Positions 28,019 to 38,141 of a stretch of DNA of 64,000 nt are shown here, in pieces (positions within the stretch are counted from its first letter, which is position 1; every line of letters begins with the position of its first letter). The position numbers and the translations under genes are program-made. The stretch comes from Moorena bouillonii PNG (GTDB lineage Bacteria; Cyanobacteriota; Cyanobacteriia; Cyanobacteriales; Coleofasciculaceae). Under the pieces are notes generated by a model. The model made no database searches, was not told the origin of the DNA, and saw only the letters and a program-made list of their open reading frames with translations. Location: contig NZ_MKZS01000001.1 in the NCBI RefSeq assembly GCF_001942495.1, positions 7,194,241 to 7,258,240 of the forward strand. The letters run 5' to 3'.

Positions 28019-28525
28019 CTAGAGGAACTCATACCTTTGAATAGTCTCCGGCTGAAACTGACGCAGAATTTTAGTCCCTAGCTCTGTCAAACTCTCGGAT
28101 CCCTGAACAACAATTAAGTATTTTCCCTCATTCAGACGGTTCCGATAAGGCAGTGCATCACCACTACCAACACTCAACCCAACCCCACCTCCAACGAAAA
28201 CGCTACCCATTGCTGCTGCGATCGCACCAAATACCCCTCCCAGGAGATGATTACCAATTTCACTAGAGAAGCCAAACAGTTTTATTTCAGTTAGCACATT
28301 GAACAGATAACCCGCCGCAAATCCAAAGGGAACCAACCAATATGCCATTCGTCGGGCTCCCTTGATTCCCTGTTGTTTGGGGTCAATGAATCCAAACTCA
28401 TCAGCACTCTTATATCCTCTACCCAAGATACTTACTCGATCCATAGGTAACTCTTCTTTTTCCAAAGCAGTATAAGCTTCTTCTGCCTTAATGCGGTTGG
28501 GGAATACAGCAATCACATATTTCAT
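28019..28525 (-). CDS. Glycine-rich membrane protein, general-stress-protein-like
   Basis: A 168-residue protein with a ferredoxin-fold-like N-terminal segment (KYVIAVFPNRIKAEEAYTAL) and two hydrophobic, glycine-rich segments between about 60 and 120 (including GGVFGAIAAAMGSVFVGGGV), the arrangement seen in YflT/heat-induced stress-type proteins of cyanobacteria. ATG 28525 is preferred to the GTG two codons upstream. No signal peptide is visible. The function is unknown and the assignment rests on overall shape. Confidence 0.6.
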   Translation of the reverse strand: MKYVIAVFPNRIKAEEAYTALEKEELPMDRVSILGRGYKSADEFGFIDPKQQGIKGARRMAYWLVPFGFAAGYLFNVLTEIKLFGFSSEIGNHLLGGVFGAIAAAMGSVFVGGGVGLSVGSGDALPYRNRLNEGKYLIVVQGSESLTELGTKILRQFQPETIQRYEFL

Positions 28526-28531
28526 CGCCAC

Positions 28532-28886
28532 TTGTGCTGATTATCTACATTTAAAGTTTACTTGAACTCTTCCTTGAGCTCGTTTTGATCCCCCGCCTCA
28601 AGCAAAGGGGTTTTCAACAGTGAGAGTTTTGAGAAATTTTCCATGAAAGATGGGGGAAACTTAAAATCTTTTAGATCACTAGCGATCCAGGGATACCTTT
28701 GCCGTTAAGATAGCATACTGCGGTCAGAGCTACTGAATGTGAACAAATCGACCTGTTCAACTACATTTCCTTGTAGTTAAGTGCTATTTGATGATGGTTC
28801 ATCTGTACTACTATTGGGGTTGATCTGAGTTTCTCATGGCATAGCTCCAGCACCGTGTGTATAGCCCATTAACCTATCTCCTGGTC
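28532..28886. other. Intergenic region before serA
   Basis: About 355 bp between the divergent genes at 28525 and 28887. Promoters for both should lie here. No known riboswitch or RNA motif was recognised and there is no repeat copy. A 30-bp in-frame upstream extension of serA starts with GTG at 28857. Confidence 0.35.
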
Positions 28887-30467
28887 ATGTCTAAGGTTCT
28901 TGTTTCTGACTCAATTGATCAAGCTGGTATTGATATCCTTTCCCAAGTTGCTCAGGTTGATTTCAATCCGAATCTATCACCGGAAGAACTATTGACAATT
29001 ATTCCAGACTATGATGCTCTGATGATTCGCTCTGGCACCCGCGTTACCCAAGAGGTAATTGAGGCGGGCAAGCAACTCAAGATCATCGGTCGTGCTGGTG
29101 TTGGGGTTGATAACGTCGATATCCCAGCAGCAACTCGTCATGGGATTGTAGTGGTTAACTCTCCGGAAGGGAATACTATAGCCGCAGCCGAACATGCCCT
29201 GGCAATGATGCTAGCCCTATCTCGCCATATCTCCGATGCCAATCAGTCAGTTAAAAGCAATAAGTGGCAGCGTAAGCTTTTTATTGGCACAGAAGTTTAC
29301 AAAAAAACCCTTGGTGTAGTTGGCTTGGGTAAAATTGGCTCCCATGTAGCAACTGTCGCCCGAGCAATGGGAATGAAGTTGCTGGGCTATGACCCCTTCA
29401 TTTCGGTAGAACGGGCGGAACAGCTAGGCTGTCGTTTAGTCGAGATGGATTTGCTGTTGCAGGAGTCTGATTACATCACATTGCATATCCCCAAAACTCC
29501 AGAAACCGCTCATCTGATTAATGACGAAGCCATTGCTAAGATGAAGCCAACTGCCCGAATTATCAACTGTTCCAGAGGAGGCATTATTGATGAAGAAGCT
29601 CTGGCTAAGGCACTAAAAGAGGGGAAGATTGCTGGTGCCGCATTGGATGTTTATGAATCAGAACCACTAGGAGAATCCCCCTTGCGTGAATTGGGGAAAG
29701 AAATAGTTTTGACCCCCCACCTAGGGGCATCTACCGCAGAAGCCCAAGTTAATGTTGCTGTTGATGTAGCCGAACAAATTCGGGATGTCCTCTTAGGCTT
29801 ACCCGCCCGTTCAGCAGTTAATATTCCTGGATTGTCACCCAATGTGATTGAAAAACTCAGACCATACATGGAGTTGGCAGAAACTCTGGGTAAGCTAGTT
29901 GCTCAACTGGCGGGGGGACGCATTGAATTACTTGATGTCCGATTACAGGGAGAGTTAGCTACCAACGAAAGCCAACCCTTAGTGGTTGCTGCCCTCAAAG
30001 GCTTACTTTCCCAGGCACTGCGAGAGCGTGTAAACTATGTCAATGCATCGATTGAGGCAAAAGAGCGGGGTATTCGGGTCATTGAAACCAGGGATGCTTC
30101 GATGCGAGACTATTCTGGATCCCTACATCTATCAGCCACCGGTTCCATGGGAAAACATTCTGTAACGGGTGCTCTGTTGAATGATGGGGAAATCCACATT
30201 ACCAGTATCGACGAATTCCCGATTAATGTTCCTCCCACTCACTATATGTTGTTTACCCTACACCGGGATATGCCCGGAATTATTGGTAAAATTGGCTCTC
30301 AGCTGGGTAGTTTTAATGTCAATATTGCCAGTATGCAGGTGGGTCGTAAAATTGTGCGGGGTGACGCAGTTATGGTGCTTAGTATAGATGACCCCTTACC
30401 GGAGGGAGTTTTGACAGAGATTATGAAGGTGCCAGGGATCAGGGATGCTTACACGGTAACTTTATAA
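28887..30467 (+). CDS. serA: D-3-phosphoglycerate dehydrogenase
   Basis: First enzyme of serine synthesis, oxidising 3-phosphoglycerate with NAD. The 526-residue long form has all parts: N-terminal substrate domain (LKIIGRAGVGVDNVDIPAAT near 70), Rossmann motif GVVGLGKIGSHVATVA near 145, the catalytic region with Arg in INCSRGGIIDEEAL, and His in TPHLGAST near 280, then an intervening domain and a C-terminal ACT domain (FTLHRDMPGIIGKIGSQLG) for serine feedback. ATG 28887 is chosen because MSKVLVSD is the family start. PrmA follows on the same strand about 180 bp downstream. Confidence 0.95.
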   Translation: MSKVLVSDSIDQAGIDILSQVAQVDFNPNLSPEELLTIIPDYDALMIRSGTRVTQEVIEAGKQLKIIGRAGVGVDNVDIPAATRHGIVVVNSPEGNTIAAAEHALAMMLALSRHISDANQSVKSNKWQRKLFIGTEVYKKTLGVVGLGKIGSHVATVARAMGMKLLGYDPFISVERAEQLGCRLVEMDLLLQESDYITLHIPKTPETAHLINDEAIAKMKPTARIINCSRGGIIDEEALAKALKEGKIAGAALDVYESEPLGESPLRELGKEIVLTPHLGASTAEAQVNVAVDVAEQIRDVLLGLPARSAVNIPGLSPNVIEKLRPYMELAETLGKLVAQLAGGRIELLDVRLQGELATNESQPLVVAALKGLLSQALRERVNYVNASIEAKERGIRVIETRDASMRDYSGSLHLSATGSMGKHSVTGALLNDGEIHITSIDEFPINVPPTHYMLFTLHRDMPGIIGKIGSQLGSFNVNIASMQVGRKIVRGDAVMVLSIDDPLPEGVLTEIMKVPGIRDAYTVTL

Positions 30468-30470
30468 GTT

Positions 30471-30492
30471 AGTACTGAATTCCTTCAGTACT
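30471..30492 (+). terminator. Small hairpin after serA
   Basis: A 9-bp perfect stem (AGTACTGAA) with a TTCC tetraloop lies 4 bp after the serA stop. No T-tract follows, so it may stabilise the mRNA end rather than stop transcription. Confidence 0.4.
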
Positions 30493-30646
30493 GAATACGT
30501 TCACTATTGAGTGCTGAGTGCTGGGTGCTGAATATGGGGAAAAGGTTATAGGTACAAACAATCTTGATCCTTAAGTTTAGACCACGTACCTCCCCCTGCT
30601 GACTCCCCACTCTTAAACTCAGCACTCTCGACCTCGGAACTAACAT

Positions 30647-31543
30647 ATGGCAAACAGCTGGTGGGAAATTCAAATTTTGTGCGACTCTGCCTTAGAGGAT
30701 TTAATCTTCTGGCGACTAGAAAAGTTTGGTTGTCGAGGAATGTCCAGCCAGCTTAAGGGACATTCTCAACTAGTGCTTGCTCACTTACCCCAAATACAAG
30801 CACAGCTGTTGGATTTGGCAGCCCTTGCCCTTTGGGTAAATCAGGATGCCCTTACTGTAGGGCTGCCAGTACCCATAACTCGGTGGCACCTGATTGATGA
30901 GGAAGATTGGGCAAGTAGTTGGAAACAATACTGGGAACCCCAAGAAGTTGGCGATCGCTTTTTGATCTATCCCGCCTGGCTACCCTTACCAGACCCTTCC
31001 GAACGGATCTTGTTACGCCTTGATCCCGGAGCAGCATTTGGCACAGGTACCCATCCCACCACTCAGTTATGCCTGGAAGCATTAGAGATGCGTCTAGGCT
31101 ACAGCAGTGATCACGACAATGTCGTAGCGGATATTGGCTGTGGTTCCGGCATTCTTTCCATTGCCTCGGTGTTGTTAGGGGCTAAAAAGGTCTATGGCGT
31201 GGATATTGACCCCTTAGCAGTGGGTGCTGCCCGCAACAACCGCTCTCTTAACAACATGTCTGACCAGGATCTGGTGATAGAACAGGGTAGTATAGAAACC
31301 TTGTCTCAGCTGACTAATGGTGAACAAGTAGATGGAATCCTCTGCAATATTCTGGCAGAGGTGATTATTGATTTAATTCCACTAATGAGTGCTATTGTGA
31401 AACCCACCAGCTGGGGAATTATCAGTGGTGTGTTATTAGATCAGGTTAAACCGATTGCTGATAGCCTAGAACAAAATAACTGGATTGTCGCCACCCTCTG
31501 GAAGCATCAGGATTGGTGTTGTTTTAATATTCGGCGTTCCTGA
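30647..31543 (+). CDS. prmA: Ribosomal protein L11 methyltransferase
   Basis: A SAM-dependent methyltransferase that trimethylates L11. The 298-residue protein has the PrmA signature [20 protein letters not shown] near 125-144, the SAM-binding motif [14 protein letters not shown] near 160, and the catalytic [10 protein letters not shown] motif near 225. The N-terminal domain ([20 protein letters not shown]) binds L11. It is followed 11 bp downstream by the convergent end of cpcF. Confidence 0.93.
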   Translation: MANSWWEIQILCDSALEDLIFWRLEKFGCRGMSSQLKGHSQLVLAHLPQIQAQLLDLAALALWVNQDALTVGLPVPITRWHLIDEEDWASSWKQYWEPQEVGDRFLIYPAWLPLPDPSERILLRLDPGAAFGTGTHPTTQLCLEALEMRLGYSSDHDNVVADIGCGSGILSIASVLLGAKKVYGVDIDPLAVGAARNNRSLNNMSDQDLVIEQGSIETLSQLTNGEQVDGILCNILAEVIIDLIPLMSAIVKPTSWGIISGVLLDQVKPIADSLEQNNWIVATLWKHQDWCCFNIRRS

Positions 31544-31554
31544 TTAGTTATTCT

Positions 31555-32193
31555 TTATGCAAGTTGTTGGATAGCCAGTTGGATACGGGTGCCCACTGTT
31601 ACATCGGTTTCAGTCTTGAACATTTGCGCTAAATGAGTTTTGATAGTCTCAGCCAGATCTGGATAGGTGACCACTACAGCAGTAGCTAGACCTTGCAATC
31701 CTACTACGGAAGAATAACGAACTACCCATTCTGTATCTTGGCAGGTTAGCAGTAGTGTTTTAAAAGCTTGCTCTTGGGCAGCAGGAATTTTATCTTTAGG
31801 CATATCCTCCCAGTCCAGGCTGCCCAGACCTTTTGTAGCAGCTCGACGGACGCTCATAGAAAAGTCAGTTTCAGCAGCTTCGATTAAGGTATCGAAGGCT
31901 CTAGGATCGCCAATTCCTGATAGTGCGCGGATTGCCCAGGCTCTACCTCCGTAGTTGTAGTCATCAATTAGGTTTAGCAATTGCTCTACTGCTGTTTTCC
32001 CGAAGCGCACTATCCCACCGGCAGCTAATTCTGCTGCACCTGGGTTATTGTAGCTAAAAACTGCAATTAAAGTGGGGATTGCAGCTTCTAAATGGGCATT
32101 AGCCAGGATTCTCACTGCTTTTACTAAACTATAGGCAGAATCTGCCTCTTTCACAGCTCGAATTAATTCTTGCTCTCGGGTTGTGTTGGTCAT
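31555..32193 (-). CDS. cpcF: Phycocyanin alpha-subunit phycobilin lyase, subunit CpcF
   Basis: One half of the heterodimeric E/F-type lyase that attaches phycocyanobilin to Cys84 of CpcA. The 212-residue protein is made of HEAT-like helical repeats (IPTLIAVFSYNNPGAAELAA; AIRALSGIGDPRAFDTLIEA), as expected for CpcF. ATG 32193 is chosen because MTNTTRE is the family start; a TTG start lies six codons upstream. It is the last gene of cpcB-cpcA-cpcE-cpcF. A MITE-like element lies 12 bp before the ATG, in the cpcE-cpcF gap, so its mRNA leader and ribosome-binding site derive partly from the element. Confidence 0.87.
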   Translation of the reverse strand: MTNTTREQELIRAVKEADSAYSLVKAVRILANAHLEAAIPTLIAVFSYNNPGAAELAAGGIVRFGKTAVEQLLNLIDDYNYGGRAWAIRALSGIGDPRAFDTLIEAAETDFSMSVRRAATKGLGSLDWEDMPKDKIPAAQEQAFKTLLLTCQDTEWVVRYSSVVGLQGLATAVVVTYPDLAETIKTHLAQMFKTETDVTVGTRIQLAIQQLA

Positions 32194-32204
32194 GCAGGGG
32201 TCTA

Positions 32205-32300
32205 ATATCAAGTCTGGTTGAATACCAATAATCTAGGGGAGTGTGGGGAGATGGGGAGATGAGAAGATTTTTATTAAGGGCAATTATCCTGACATGATAT
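32205..32300. mobile_element. MITE-like element A, copy 1 (cpcE-cpcF gap)
   Basis: 96 bp with imperfect inverted ends: ATATCAAGTCTGGTTGAATA at the left and the reverse complement ATATCATGTCAGGATAATTG at the right (about 16 of 22 positions agree). The centre holds G-rich GGGGAGATGG repeats. A second copy with the same ends and the same internal words is at 44679-44793. Both are preceded by CTA. It carries no gene. Confidence 0.8.
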
Positions 32301-32473
32301 AAGCTTAAAGGTTGTTTGCCCTAAGGGTTTTATAGTGGTAGGTTTAAAGCAAAAACCAAAAGTATCAAAACCTACCAGTTTTGACGTAATGCTTCTATAA
32401 ATGGTTAGATAAAATTTTAGATAAAATTATTTCATACTTGTTTCTTCATCTGTGATACTTTATCCTTCAAACT

Positions 32474-33310
32474 TCAAAGAAGACCATCGATCAAGTTCAT
32501 AATTCTAATTGCTGTCTCCGATAGGTGGCAACCATCACTGGGATTGCTTTCTAAGTAATGCTCTAGAATTCCTTTGAGGGCGAGTACCCTGAGACTATTT
32601 TCTGCCCAGGTCTTAGCGATCGCATCGGCTGCTGGTAAATAACCAATTGCCCCGAGATCCGAAAGAGCTGCCCGCCTCAGTTGCACTTGATAAGCACTCA
32701 AAGCTTTAATTAAACGTTCCGCATAAGTAGGGTTTTGAGTTAGCTGGTACATCGCCCGTGCGGCGGCATACTGTTCCAACTCGTTGGGATGTTCTAGGAA
32801 TAGTTCAATCAAGTCAATCGCTTCAGTTACACCAAGATCCCCCAAAGCTTCGATGACGGCATTGTAGGGTTGGGCGAGGTGGGGACATCCGGGTATAGGC
32901 TGGGCTGCTTCTAAACCTCCGTCTAGGAGTTTGATCAGCTTGGGAATACAGGTACGATCTTCTAACATCGCTAAAGATTGTACCGCTGCTTCCCTAACAT
33001 AAAAATCCGGGCAGTCTAAACAATCAATCAACGCAGGCACAGCTCGATGGTCTCCTAGTTTGCCCAGGGCCCTGGCAGCATTCCGGCGCAGAGGATATCC
33101 TCCTAATTCTGTCTGGTTGTCCTGATCCTCTAGCGCAGCGATTAGGGCATCAATTGCCAGTGGTTCCCGGACTCGAAACTTTCCTAGCCACCATGCTGCA
33201 TAATAGCGAAGCCCCTGGTCGTTTCCTTTTAGATTTGCGATCGCTTGCTCTACAGTTAAAGACTCAGAGTTATCAGTCTCAACATAATTTTCAAGACTAG
33301 GCTGCAACAT
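32474..33310 (-). CDS. cpcE: Phycocyanin alpha-subunit phycobilin lyase, subunit CpcE
   Basis: The partner of CpcF. The 278-residue protein has five or more HEAT/Armadillo-type repeats (GDHRAVPALIDCLDCPDFYV; REAAVQSLAMLEDRTCIPKL) and the CpcE-type N-terminal part with YYAAWWLGKFRVREPLAIDA. Together CpcE/F bind the bilin and CpcA and ligate PCB to Cys84. The gene lies 248 bp downstream of cpcA, after a hairpin that probably limits read-through, so it is expected to be expressed at lower level than cpcBA. It is intact and has the usual length. Confidence 0.9.
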   Translation of the reverse strand: MLQPSLENYVETDNSESLTVEQAIANLKGNDQGLRYYAAWWLGKFRVREPLAIDALIAALEDQDNQTELGGYPLRRNAARALGKLGDHRAVPALIDCLDCPDFYVREAAVQSLAMLEDRTCIPKLIKLLDGGLEAAQPIPGCPHLAQPYNAVIEALGDLGVTEAIDLIELFLEHPNELEQYAAARAMYQLTQNPTYAERLIKALSAYQVQLRRAALSDLGAIGYLPAADAIAKTWAENSLRVLALKGILEHYLESNPSDGCHLSETAIRIMNLIDGLL

Positions 33311-33495
33311 TTAAACTTCTTAATTTAAACGTATTAAGTTTCATTTTAATTACTTTTTTGATCAGGGAGGATAAGACTCAATTAAATATCCTGTCTCCTC
33401 AAAAAACCTGCCAATTTCTTACATCGAACTCAGGTAATTTATGCTTTCTAGATAGACGAGCCAGATAGACCAACTGTATAGACAAAACAATGCCC

Positions 33496-33543
33496 GGAAA
33501 GGTCAGCAGACGCTAGTTCTTGCTAACACCTGCTGACCTTTCC
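33496..33543 (-). terminator. Terminator/attenuator after cpcA
   Basis: Perfect 14-bp stem (GGAAAGGTCAGCAG and its complement at 33530-33543) around a 20-nt loop. On the minus strand it is followed by a T-rich stretch (TTGTTTTG). It sits between cpcA and cpcE and likely partly stops transcription so that CpcE/F are made at lower level than CpcBA. Confidence 0.75.
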
Positions 33544-33558
33544 AGGCCAAAAGAGCAA

Positions 33559-34047
33559 TTAGCTCAGGGCGTTAATAGCGTAGTCAATGTAGTTATTTGC
33601 CTCAGTAGCAGGCTGACCAGTTAAACCATGGTTAGCCTTGATGTACTTGAGGGCTTCGATGTACCAGCTCGGAGACAGCTCGAAGGTACGGTTGATTTCA
33701 TCTAAACCAGCAATCAAGTACTCATCCATCGGTCCGGTACCACCAGCAACTAGGCAGTAAGTAACCATACGAAGGTAGTAACCGATATCACGGGAGCATT
33801 TTGCCTTGCCTGTAGCGTCAGATGCATAGGTTGGTCCAGGCATGCTAGTGGTGTAAGGGAATTTGTTATACACCGCTTGGGCTGCACCGTCAGTCAAGGT
33901 AGAGGCTTTAGCAGTCAAAGCTTTTGCTGCTTCTAAGCAAGCTGTAGCCCGCTGGAATCGACCGAAGGCAGTCTGGATTTCTGTATTACTTAAAAAACGA
34001 CCTTGAGCGTCAGCAGCAGCGACGGCTTCTGTAAGCGGAGTTTTCAT
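33559..34047 (-). CDS. cpcA: C-phycocyanin alpha subunit
   Basis: A 162-residue globin-fold phycobiliprotein that forms the alpha half of phycocyanin discs. The bilin Cys84 is present in [15 protein letters not shown] and the surrounding conserved Arg/Asp are intact, as is [16 protein letters not shown]. The start MKTPLTEA is typical. It follows cpcB by 89 bp and is strongly similar to standard CpcA along its length, so it should carry PCB attached by CpcE/F. A strong GGAGATACC-type ribosome-binding site precedes it. Confidence 0.97.
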   Translation of the reverse strand: MKTPLTEAVAAADAQGRFLSNTEIQTAFGRFQRATACLEAAKALTAKASTLTDGAAQAVYNKFPYTTSMPGPTYASDATGKAKCSRDIGYYLRMVTYCLVAGGTGPMDEYLIAGLDEINRTFELSPSWYIEALKYIKANHGLTGQPATEANNYIDYAINALS

Positions 34048-34136
34048 TGTCTAGGTATCTCCCTAATATTTTGTCAAGTTTTCAAAAACGTTTGAAGTTG
34101 TGATAGTTAGACAGCAAGTGATATGCCTTTAGCGTT

Positions 34137-34655
34137 TTAGGCAACTGCACCAGCTGCTTTGTCGAAGTAGCTAGCAATTTCAGCCATCAGAGAGCTGCAA
34201 TCACCAGGGGTGATGCCATTGGAGTCGTTAGCGATCGCAATCGCAGCATCCTTCATTTTTTCTACACCCACTGCTACGGAAGCGCCAGGAGTTCCCAGAG
34301 CTAGGTAGGTTTCCCGTAGACCATTGAGGCAGCGGTCTTCCAGTACACTAGCATCACCAGCAAAAATGGCGTAAGTCACATAGCGCAGGATGATTTCCAT
34401 ATCACGCAAGCAAGCAGCCATCCGACGGCTGGTGTAGGCATTTCCACCAGGATTGATTAACTGGGGTTGCTCAGCAAACAGGGAGCGAGCTGCGTTAGCC
34501 ACAATGGTAGAAGAGTTGCTGGTAATGCGGTTTACTGCATCCATCCGCTTGTTGCTGTCAGCCACCATAGCGCTAAGAGCACTTAGTTGCTCTGCACTAA
34601 TGTATTGACCCTGGGCATCAGCCTGCGAAACAAGCTTAGTAAAGGCATCAAACAT
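34137..34655 (-). CDS. cpcB: C-phycocyanin beta subunit
   Basis: A 172-residue beta subunit. The bilin-binding Cys82 ([10 protein letters not shown]) and Cys153 (GDCSSL) are present and Asn72 ([10 protein letters not shown]) is present, the site normally gamma-N-methylated. The start [11 protein letters not shown] is typical. It is the first gene of cpcBAEF and has a GGAGA ribosome-binding site 8 nt upstream on the minus strand. No cpcC/cpcH/cpcD linker genes follow cpcA, so phycocyanin rod linkers must be encoded elsewhere. Confidence 0.97.
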   Translation of the reverse strand: MFDAFTKLVSQADAQGQYISAEQLSALSAMVADSNKRMDAVNRITSNSSTIVANAARSLFAEQPQLINPGGNAYTSRRMAACLRDMEIILRYVTYAIFAGDASVLEDRCLNGLRETYLALGTPGASVAVGVEKMKDAAIAIANDSNGITPGDCSSLMAEIASYFDKAAGAVA

Positions 34656-35198
34656 TGACGGAATCTCCTACGTTAGTTGGTTTTGTTTCAAAACGGGCTT
34701 CAGTTAAACAGACTCAGACTGAATCAAAGTAAATCAAGCAGCCTGGAAGGGGATAGAACATGCTACAGCCACAGCTAATACTCCCATCTCTCTGTCTTGG
34801 TCTTTGTCCTAGTCTTTGTCCCATGAGTTGGGGGCAAAACGGATCGTTAAGAAAAATTACAAAACTTCAAGTTTTGGTGAGAGACCTAGGAATGCTGTGT
34901 GTCAACCGGTTGGTTGGCTTTCGCCTGTCACTATTTACCCTTCAGGTAACTTTTATACAATGATGTCGAGCCTTTATTCGTTACATCTTGTTAAGAGTTT
35001 AAGATTTTTTGATGTCTGATTGCAATGGCAGATCACAACAGGCTTGCCATGGCTACCCTGTGGATTGGCTCCAAATTGGTGCTGGAAGCCTCTTGGTTGC
35101 TTACCTCCTGCTCAAGACACAGGTCAACTGTTCACTCCAGCTAATTGGTCTAGCCGTTAGCAGGTTAGTAACATTTCTTATCAAACCTACACTCACAG
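34656..35198. other. cpcB upstream region
   Basis: About 540 bp between cpcB and the convergent-side end of the rod linker gene (both on the minus strand). It contains the promoter and leader of cpcBA, but no promoter element could be identified with confidence. Several plus-strand frames here have no start or coding character. A short CTTTGTCCTAGTC-type repeat occurs near 34800. Confidence 0.4.
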
Positions 35199-35933
35199 CT
35201 ACAGACTGATAATACCCCAGGCCGCTAAGGCGATGGCGATTGTTCCCCCAAGTAAGACTACAGCCCCTGCCTTAGTGATTAATCCTGCTACAAAGCGGAC
35301 TGAGGCAGGAGGATAATAGGTTTTGAAACCAATTGGTTGGTGTTTGAAGTAACCCAGCTGTTGCAGTTGAGTGCGGTAGTCTTGCCCATAACGAGGCATC
35401 CGGGCAAAGGGTAGATCGCCTTGAGTACGCTGGGGTATGATTCGTCGCCGCTGATAAGGCACGGTGTCATCACCAAAGTTTTCCAGGTACTCGTCGCTAT
35501 CGAGCAGAGCATCAATAAAGTTTTTTAACCCTTTGGTAGCCAGCACTATTGACCAGGCTAACTTCTCCCGCTCGCTATAGACATCACGCCCCAAGATGCG
35601 TTGTACACACATCTGGACAAAACGGTAGTTGTTGTTGGTCTGATAATTGCGCTGCCAAAAAGTTTCAGATGTTGCTAGACCACGAATGAACTCGCGCACC
35701 GTGATTTGACCAAATCTCAGCTGTGATTCTAAAAAGGTTTGGCGGTTGCTTTTGATAATCTGTTGTTCATTAAAAATCTGACTATAGGCTGCCCTAATCA
35801 ACTCATCCATTTCCGATGGAGACAGCAGATTAGCTGTAGTGTATAGTTTAGGCTGCTCATCTCCGGGCACCTCATATCCAGCGACCCGCTGATTTTGGCT
35901 TGAGGGAGGATACTCTAGCAAAGGAATTGTCAT
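35199..35933 (-). CDS. cpcL: Membrane-anchored rod linker of CpcL (CpcG2) type
   Basis: A 244-residue linker. Residues about 20-170 are a PBS linker domain ([57 protein letters not shown]). The C-terminal 30 residues are hydrophobic ([20 protein letters not shown] and following), a predicted membrane helix. This is the feature that separates CpcL from soluble CpcG: CpcL-type rods attach to photosystem I in the membrane instead of to the core. No CpcD-type domain is present. The gene is upstream of cpcBA on the same strand. A soluble cpcG is not in the window. Confidence 0.8.
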   Translation of the reverse strand: MTIPLLEYPPSSQNQRVAGYEVPGDEQPKLYTTANLLSPSEMDELIRAAYSQIFNEQQIIKSNRQTFLESQLRFGQITVREFIRGLATSETFWQRNYQTNNNYRFVQMCVQRILGRDVYSEREKLAWSIVLATKGLKNFIDALLDSDEYLENFGDDTVPYQRRRIIPQRTQGDLPFARMPRYGQDYRTQLQQLGYFKHQPIGFKTYYPPASVRFVAGLITKAGAVVLLGGTIAIALAAWGIISL

Positions 35934-35966
35934 TAATCACCTCTATGATCGTAAACCTCAGTCATC

Positions 35967-36121
35967 TAAGCATTCAGCCGTCAGCCGTCAGCCGTCAGTG
36001 GTCAGTCGTTGGCCAATGGCCACTCAAGTAGCTTGCACTATGGGCATAAGCTGTTCATGTAGCGTGCGCTATGGGCATCAACTCATAGCTAAAAGCTGAT
36101 AGCTGATAGCTGATAGCTTAC
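35967..36121. repeat. MITE-like element D, copy 1
   Basis: Left end TAAGCATTCAGCCGTCAG followed by CAGCCGT heptamers; right end GCTGATAGCTGATAGCTTA, the imperfect inverse. Internal words TGTAGCGTGCGCTATGGGC link it to the palindrome family. Related copies at 45042, 48186 and 53814. Confidence 0.6.
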
Positions 36122-36562
36122 TCAGTTCTAATCACAAGATTAGGGGATTAGGTTCATACAAGCCTAACTTTTTTAAAGGTTCTTAATTAAAAGACATAAT
36201 TTTTAATTTTAGCGACCTATGAAGTATTAAGTATTAAGTAAGCTTTTGCGCATTAAAACAACCTTGTTTTGATGCAAAGTACGAGTGGGGAGGGGCTGCA
36301 TCAAGACAAGGATTTGATATATTTTAAAAAAATTTGTTTCTGGCTACTGCTACGGTTTGGCGATCCCAGTGAGGGGAAAGGCTAAGATCTTGCACGTTTC
36401 CTTAAAGGCTCTAAAATTTAGGAGTATCGAGTCAGGAGCATCAAGTCATAATAAATGGAGTCAATATATATTAATTGCCAGTTAATTGGCAATTAATCAG
36501 AGTTTTATCAACAATAAAATTCTGTATTATTCCCATCAATTCTGTAGTCTTATCCTGACTTA

Positions 36563-36593
<31 letters not shown>

Positions 36594-36660
36594 AAAAACT
36601 AACCAATTTCTTACATCGAACTGAGGTTAAGTTTTAATATCCTAAGAATTCCAGTAGTGC

Positions 36661-37407
36661 TTAACTTGCCTTTGCCAGCTTCCGCTCTAGATCAAACAAG
36701 AAACCATGGATGTACTCCTCAGTCCATTCACTACCATAAAATCTCTGAAACATACCACGAGCTGGGTCTTTCTCAGCACGATAACCCAGATAACGCAGTT
36801 GAGCTTCCTTGATGGCTTCGAGATGCTGGGAATCAGTAATTAGTTCTGCCTGATCCACAAAATCTAAGTAAGCTGTCAGATAGTCCTTGAACGCAGCAAA
36901 CACCCGATTTTCCACTACTTCGGTTTCCTTAGGGCGTGTCCATAGGAAAGCTGGGGAAAAGAACGGTGTTGCTTCCTCAGGAAAGTCTCCTCCCCAAGGC
37001 AAATGCTGTTGATGGGCCTTGAAAATCGGTAGGATAGGTTCGGTGTAACGAGCTTGATAGGCTGGGTCATCCCGGAACAGGGGCTGCATATCTAAGGCAA
37101 TCAGATGTCCACCAGGTAAGGTCACTAAGTCAGCCCCGAAGAAGGGGAGGTCATAGTTGAGGTGGGGGAAGATCACAAAATTGAGTACCTGTAATGCTGC
37201 TCCCCCCTGGACATGAGCAGCTCGAATTTGTCTGATTTTGGGTGCAGCAAAGGCATAACTGGTGGTCAGGACATCTTGCTGCTTTTTCCCTTTCCCCACT
37301 GTTGCGAATTTGCTTTCAAACCCAGGGGGAATGGGATAAGGCTGTAGATCAAGGCGCTCTTTTAGATATGCGATCGCGTAGTCTAGAAACGGCTGATAGA
37401 GAGTCAT
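36661..37407 (-). CDS. pebB: Phycoerythrobilin:ferredoxin oxidoreductase PebB
   Basis: Reduces 15,16-dihydrobiliverdin to phycoerythrobilin using ferredoxin electrons, the second step of PEB synthesis. The 248-residue protein is of the ferredoxin-dependent bilin reductase fold. PebB-type features are [34 protein letters not shown] and the C-terminal [18 protein letters not shown], distinct from PebA. It overlaps pebA by 4 nt (ATGA), so the two are co-translated, which fits the known channelling of the intermediate between PebA and PebB. It supplies PEB to the phycoerythrin of this island. Confidence 0.93.
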   Translation of the reverse strand: MTLYQPFLDYAIAYLKERLDLQPYPIPPGFESKFATVGKGKKQQDVLTTSYAFAAPKIRQIRAAHVQGGAALQVLNFVIFPHLNYDLPFFGADLVTLPGGHLIALDMQPLFRDDPAYQARYTEPILPIFKAHQQHLPWGGDFPEEATPFFSPAFLWTRPKETEVVENRVFAAFKDYLTAYLDFVDQAELITDSQHLEAIKEAQLRYLGYRAEKDPARGMFQRFYGSEWTEEYIHGFLFDLERKLAKAS

Positions 37408-38141
37408 TTTTGGCTTGGACTAACGGCTAAAGGCATGGCATCTTCAAATAAGAACTCATATAAGAATCGCTCTGCCCACTCAGAACCAAAGTAGCTGCTG
37501 AAAAGACCATGGGCTGGGTCTCTGTCGGCACTATACTGGTCGTAGTCTTTCTGTGCCTTAACAATGCGCTCAATATCTTCTGGCTCAGTTAGAGGCTCAG
37601 CTTGCTCCACCATTTGCCAATATAACGCCAAGTAGTCTTTGTAAGCCTCAAAGACTTCTGTTTTCACTGTCTCTAGGGAATCGATTTTGGCAAACAGTAG
37701 ATACTTAGAGAAGTACTGGTTGGCATCATAAAACTTCATTTCTAAGTTTTGTGCCAAGTCCTGATAGCGATCGCGAATGACTCGCATCGGTTCAATGTAT
37801 TTTTCCTGATACGCTTCATCGCTGAACAATGGCTGAAAGTCTAGAACCACCAGGATCTTCTTTTTGCCAAAGGCTAAGAAGTCAATCCCTAGTAAAGGCA
37901 GATCGTAACAGTGACTGGGATACATCACACTGTTAAACACTTGGGAGACTGGTCCAACATCCATGTAGGTATAGCGAATTTTCCGCAATTCCGGGCATTG
38001 GTAACACCAGCTTTGAATAATTGCCCGATGTTTAGCGCGATCGCTTACCTGGCGTTCTAAGCCTGGGGGAATTGGTTGACTGCTTAAATCAAACCGCTTG
38101 AATAGCTCTTTTTCCAGATAGTCCAGGAAAGGCTGATACAT
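37404..38141 (-). CDS. pebA: 15,16-dihydrobiliverdin:ferredoxin oxidoreductase PebA
   Basis: First enzyme of the pair: reduces the C15 bridge of biliverdin. The 245-residue protein has PebA-type features: [20 protein letters not shown] at about 26-45, [18 protein letters not shown] near 96, and [20 protein letters not shown] near 215. The stop of pebA overlaps the start of pebB. The promoter should lie in the 38142-38656 region. Together with pebB it shows that the organism makes PEB and not only PCB. Confidence 0.93.
   Translation of the reverse strand: MYQPFLDYLEKELFKRFDLSSQPIPPGLERQVSDRAKHRAIIQSWCYQCPELRKIRYTYMDVGPVSQVFNSVMYPSHCYDLPLLGIDFLAFGKKKILVVLDFQPLFSDEAYQEKYIEPMRVIRDRYQDLAQNLEMKFYDANQYFSKYLLFAKIDSLETVKTEVFEAYKDYLALYWQMVEQAEPLTEPEDIERIVKAQKDYDQYSADRDPAHGLFSSYFGSEWAERFLYEFLFEDAMPLAVSPSQK

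Noticed and set aside
34760-35209. Plus-strand ORFs upstream of cpcB
   Set aside because: Short overlapping frames, with no family match or ribosome-binding site; they cover the cpcBA leader.
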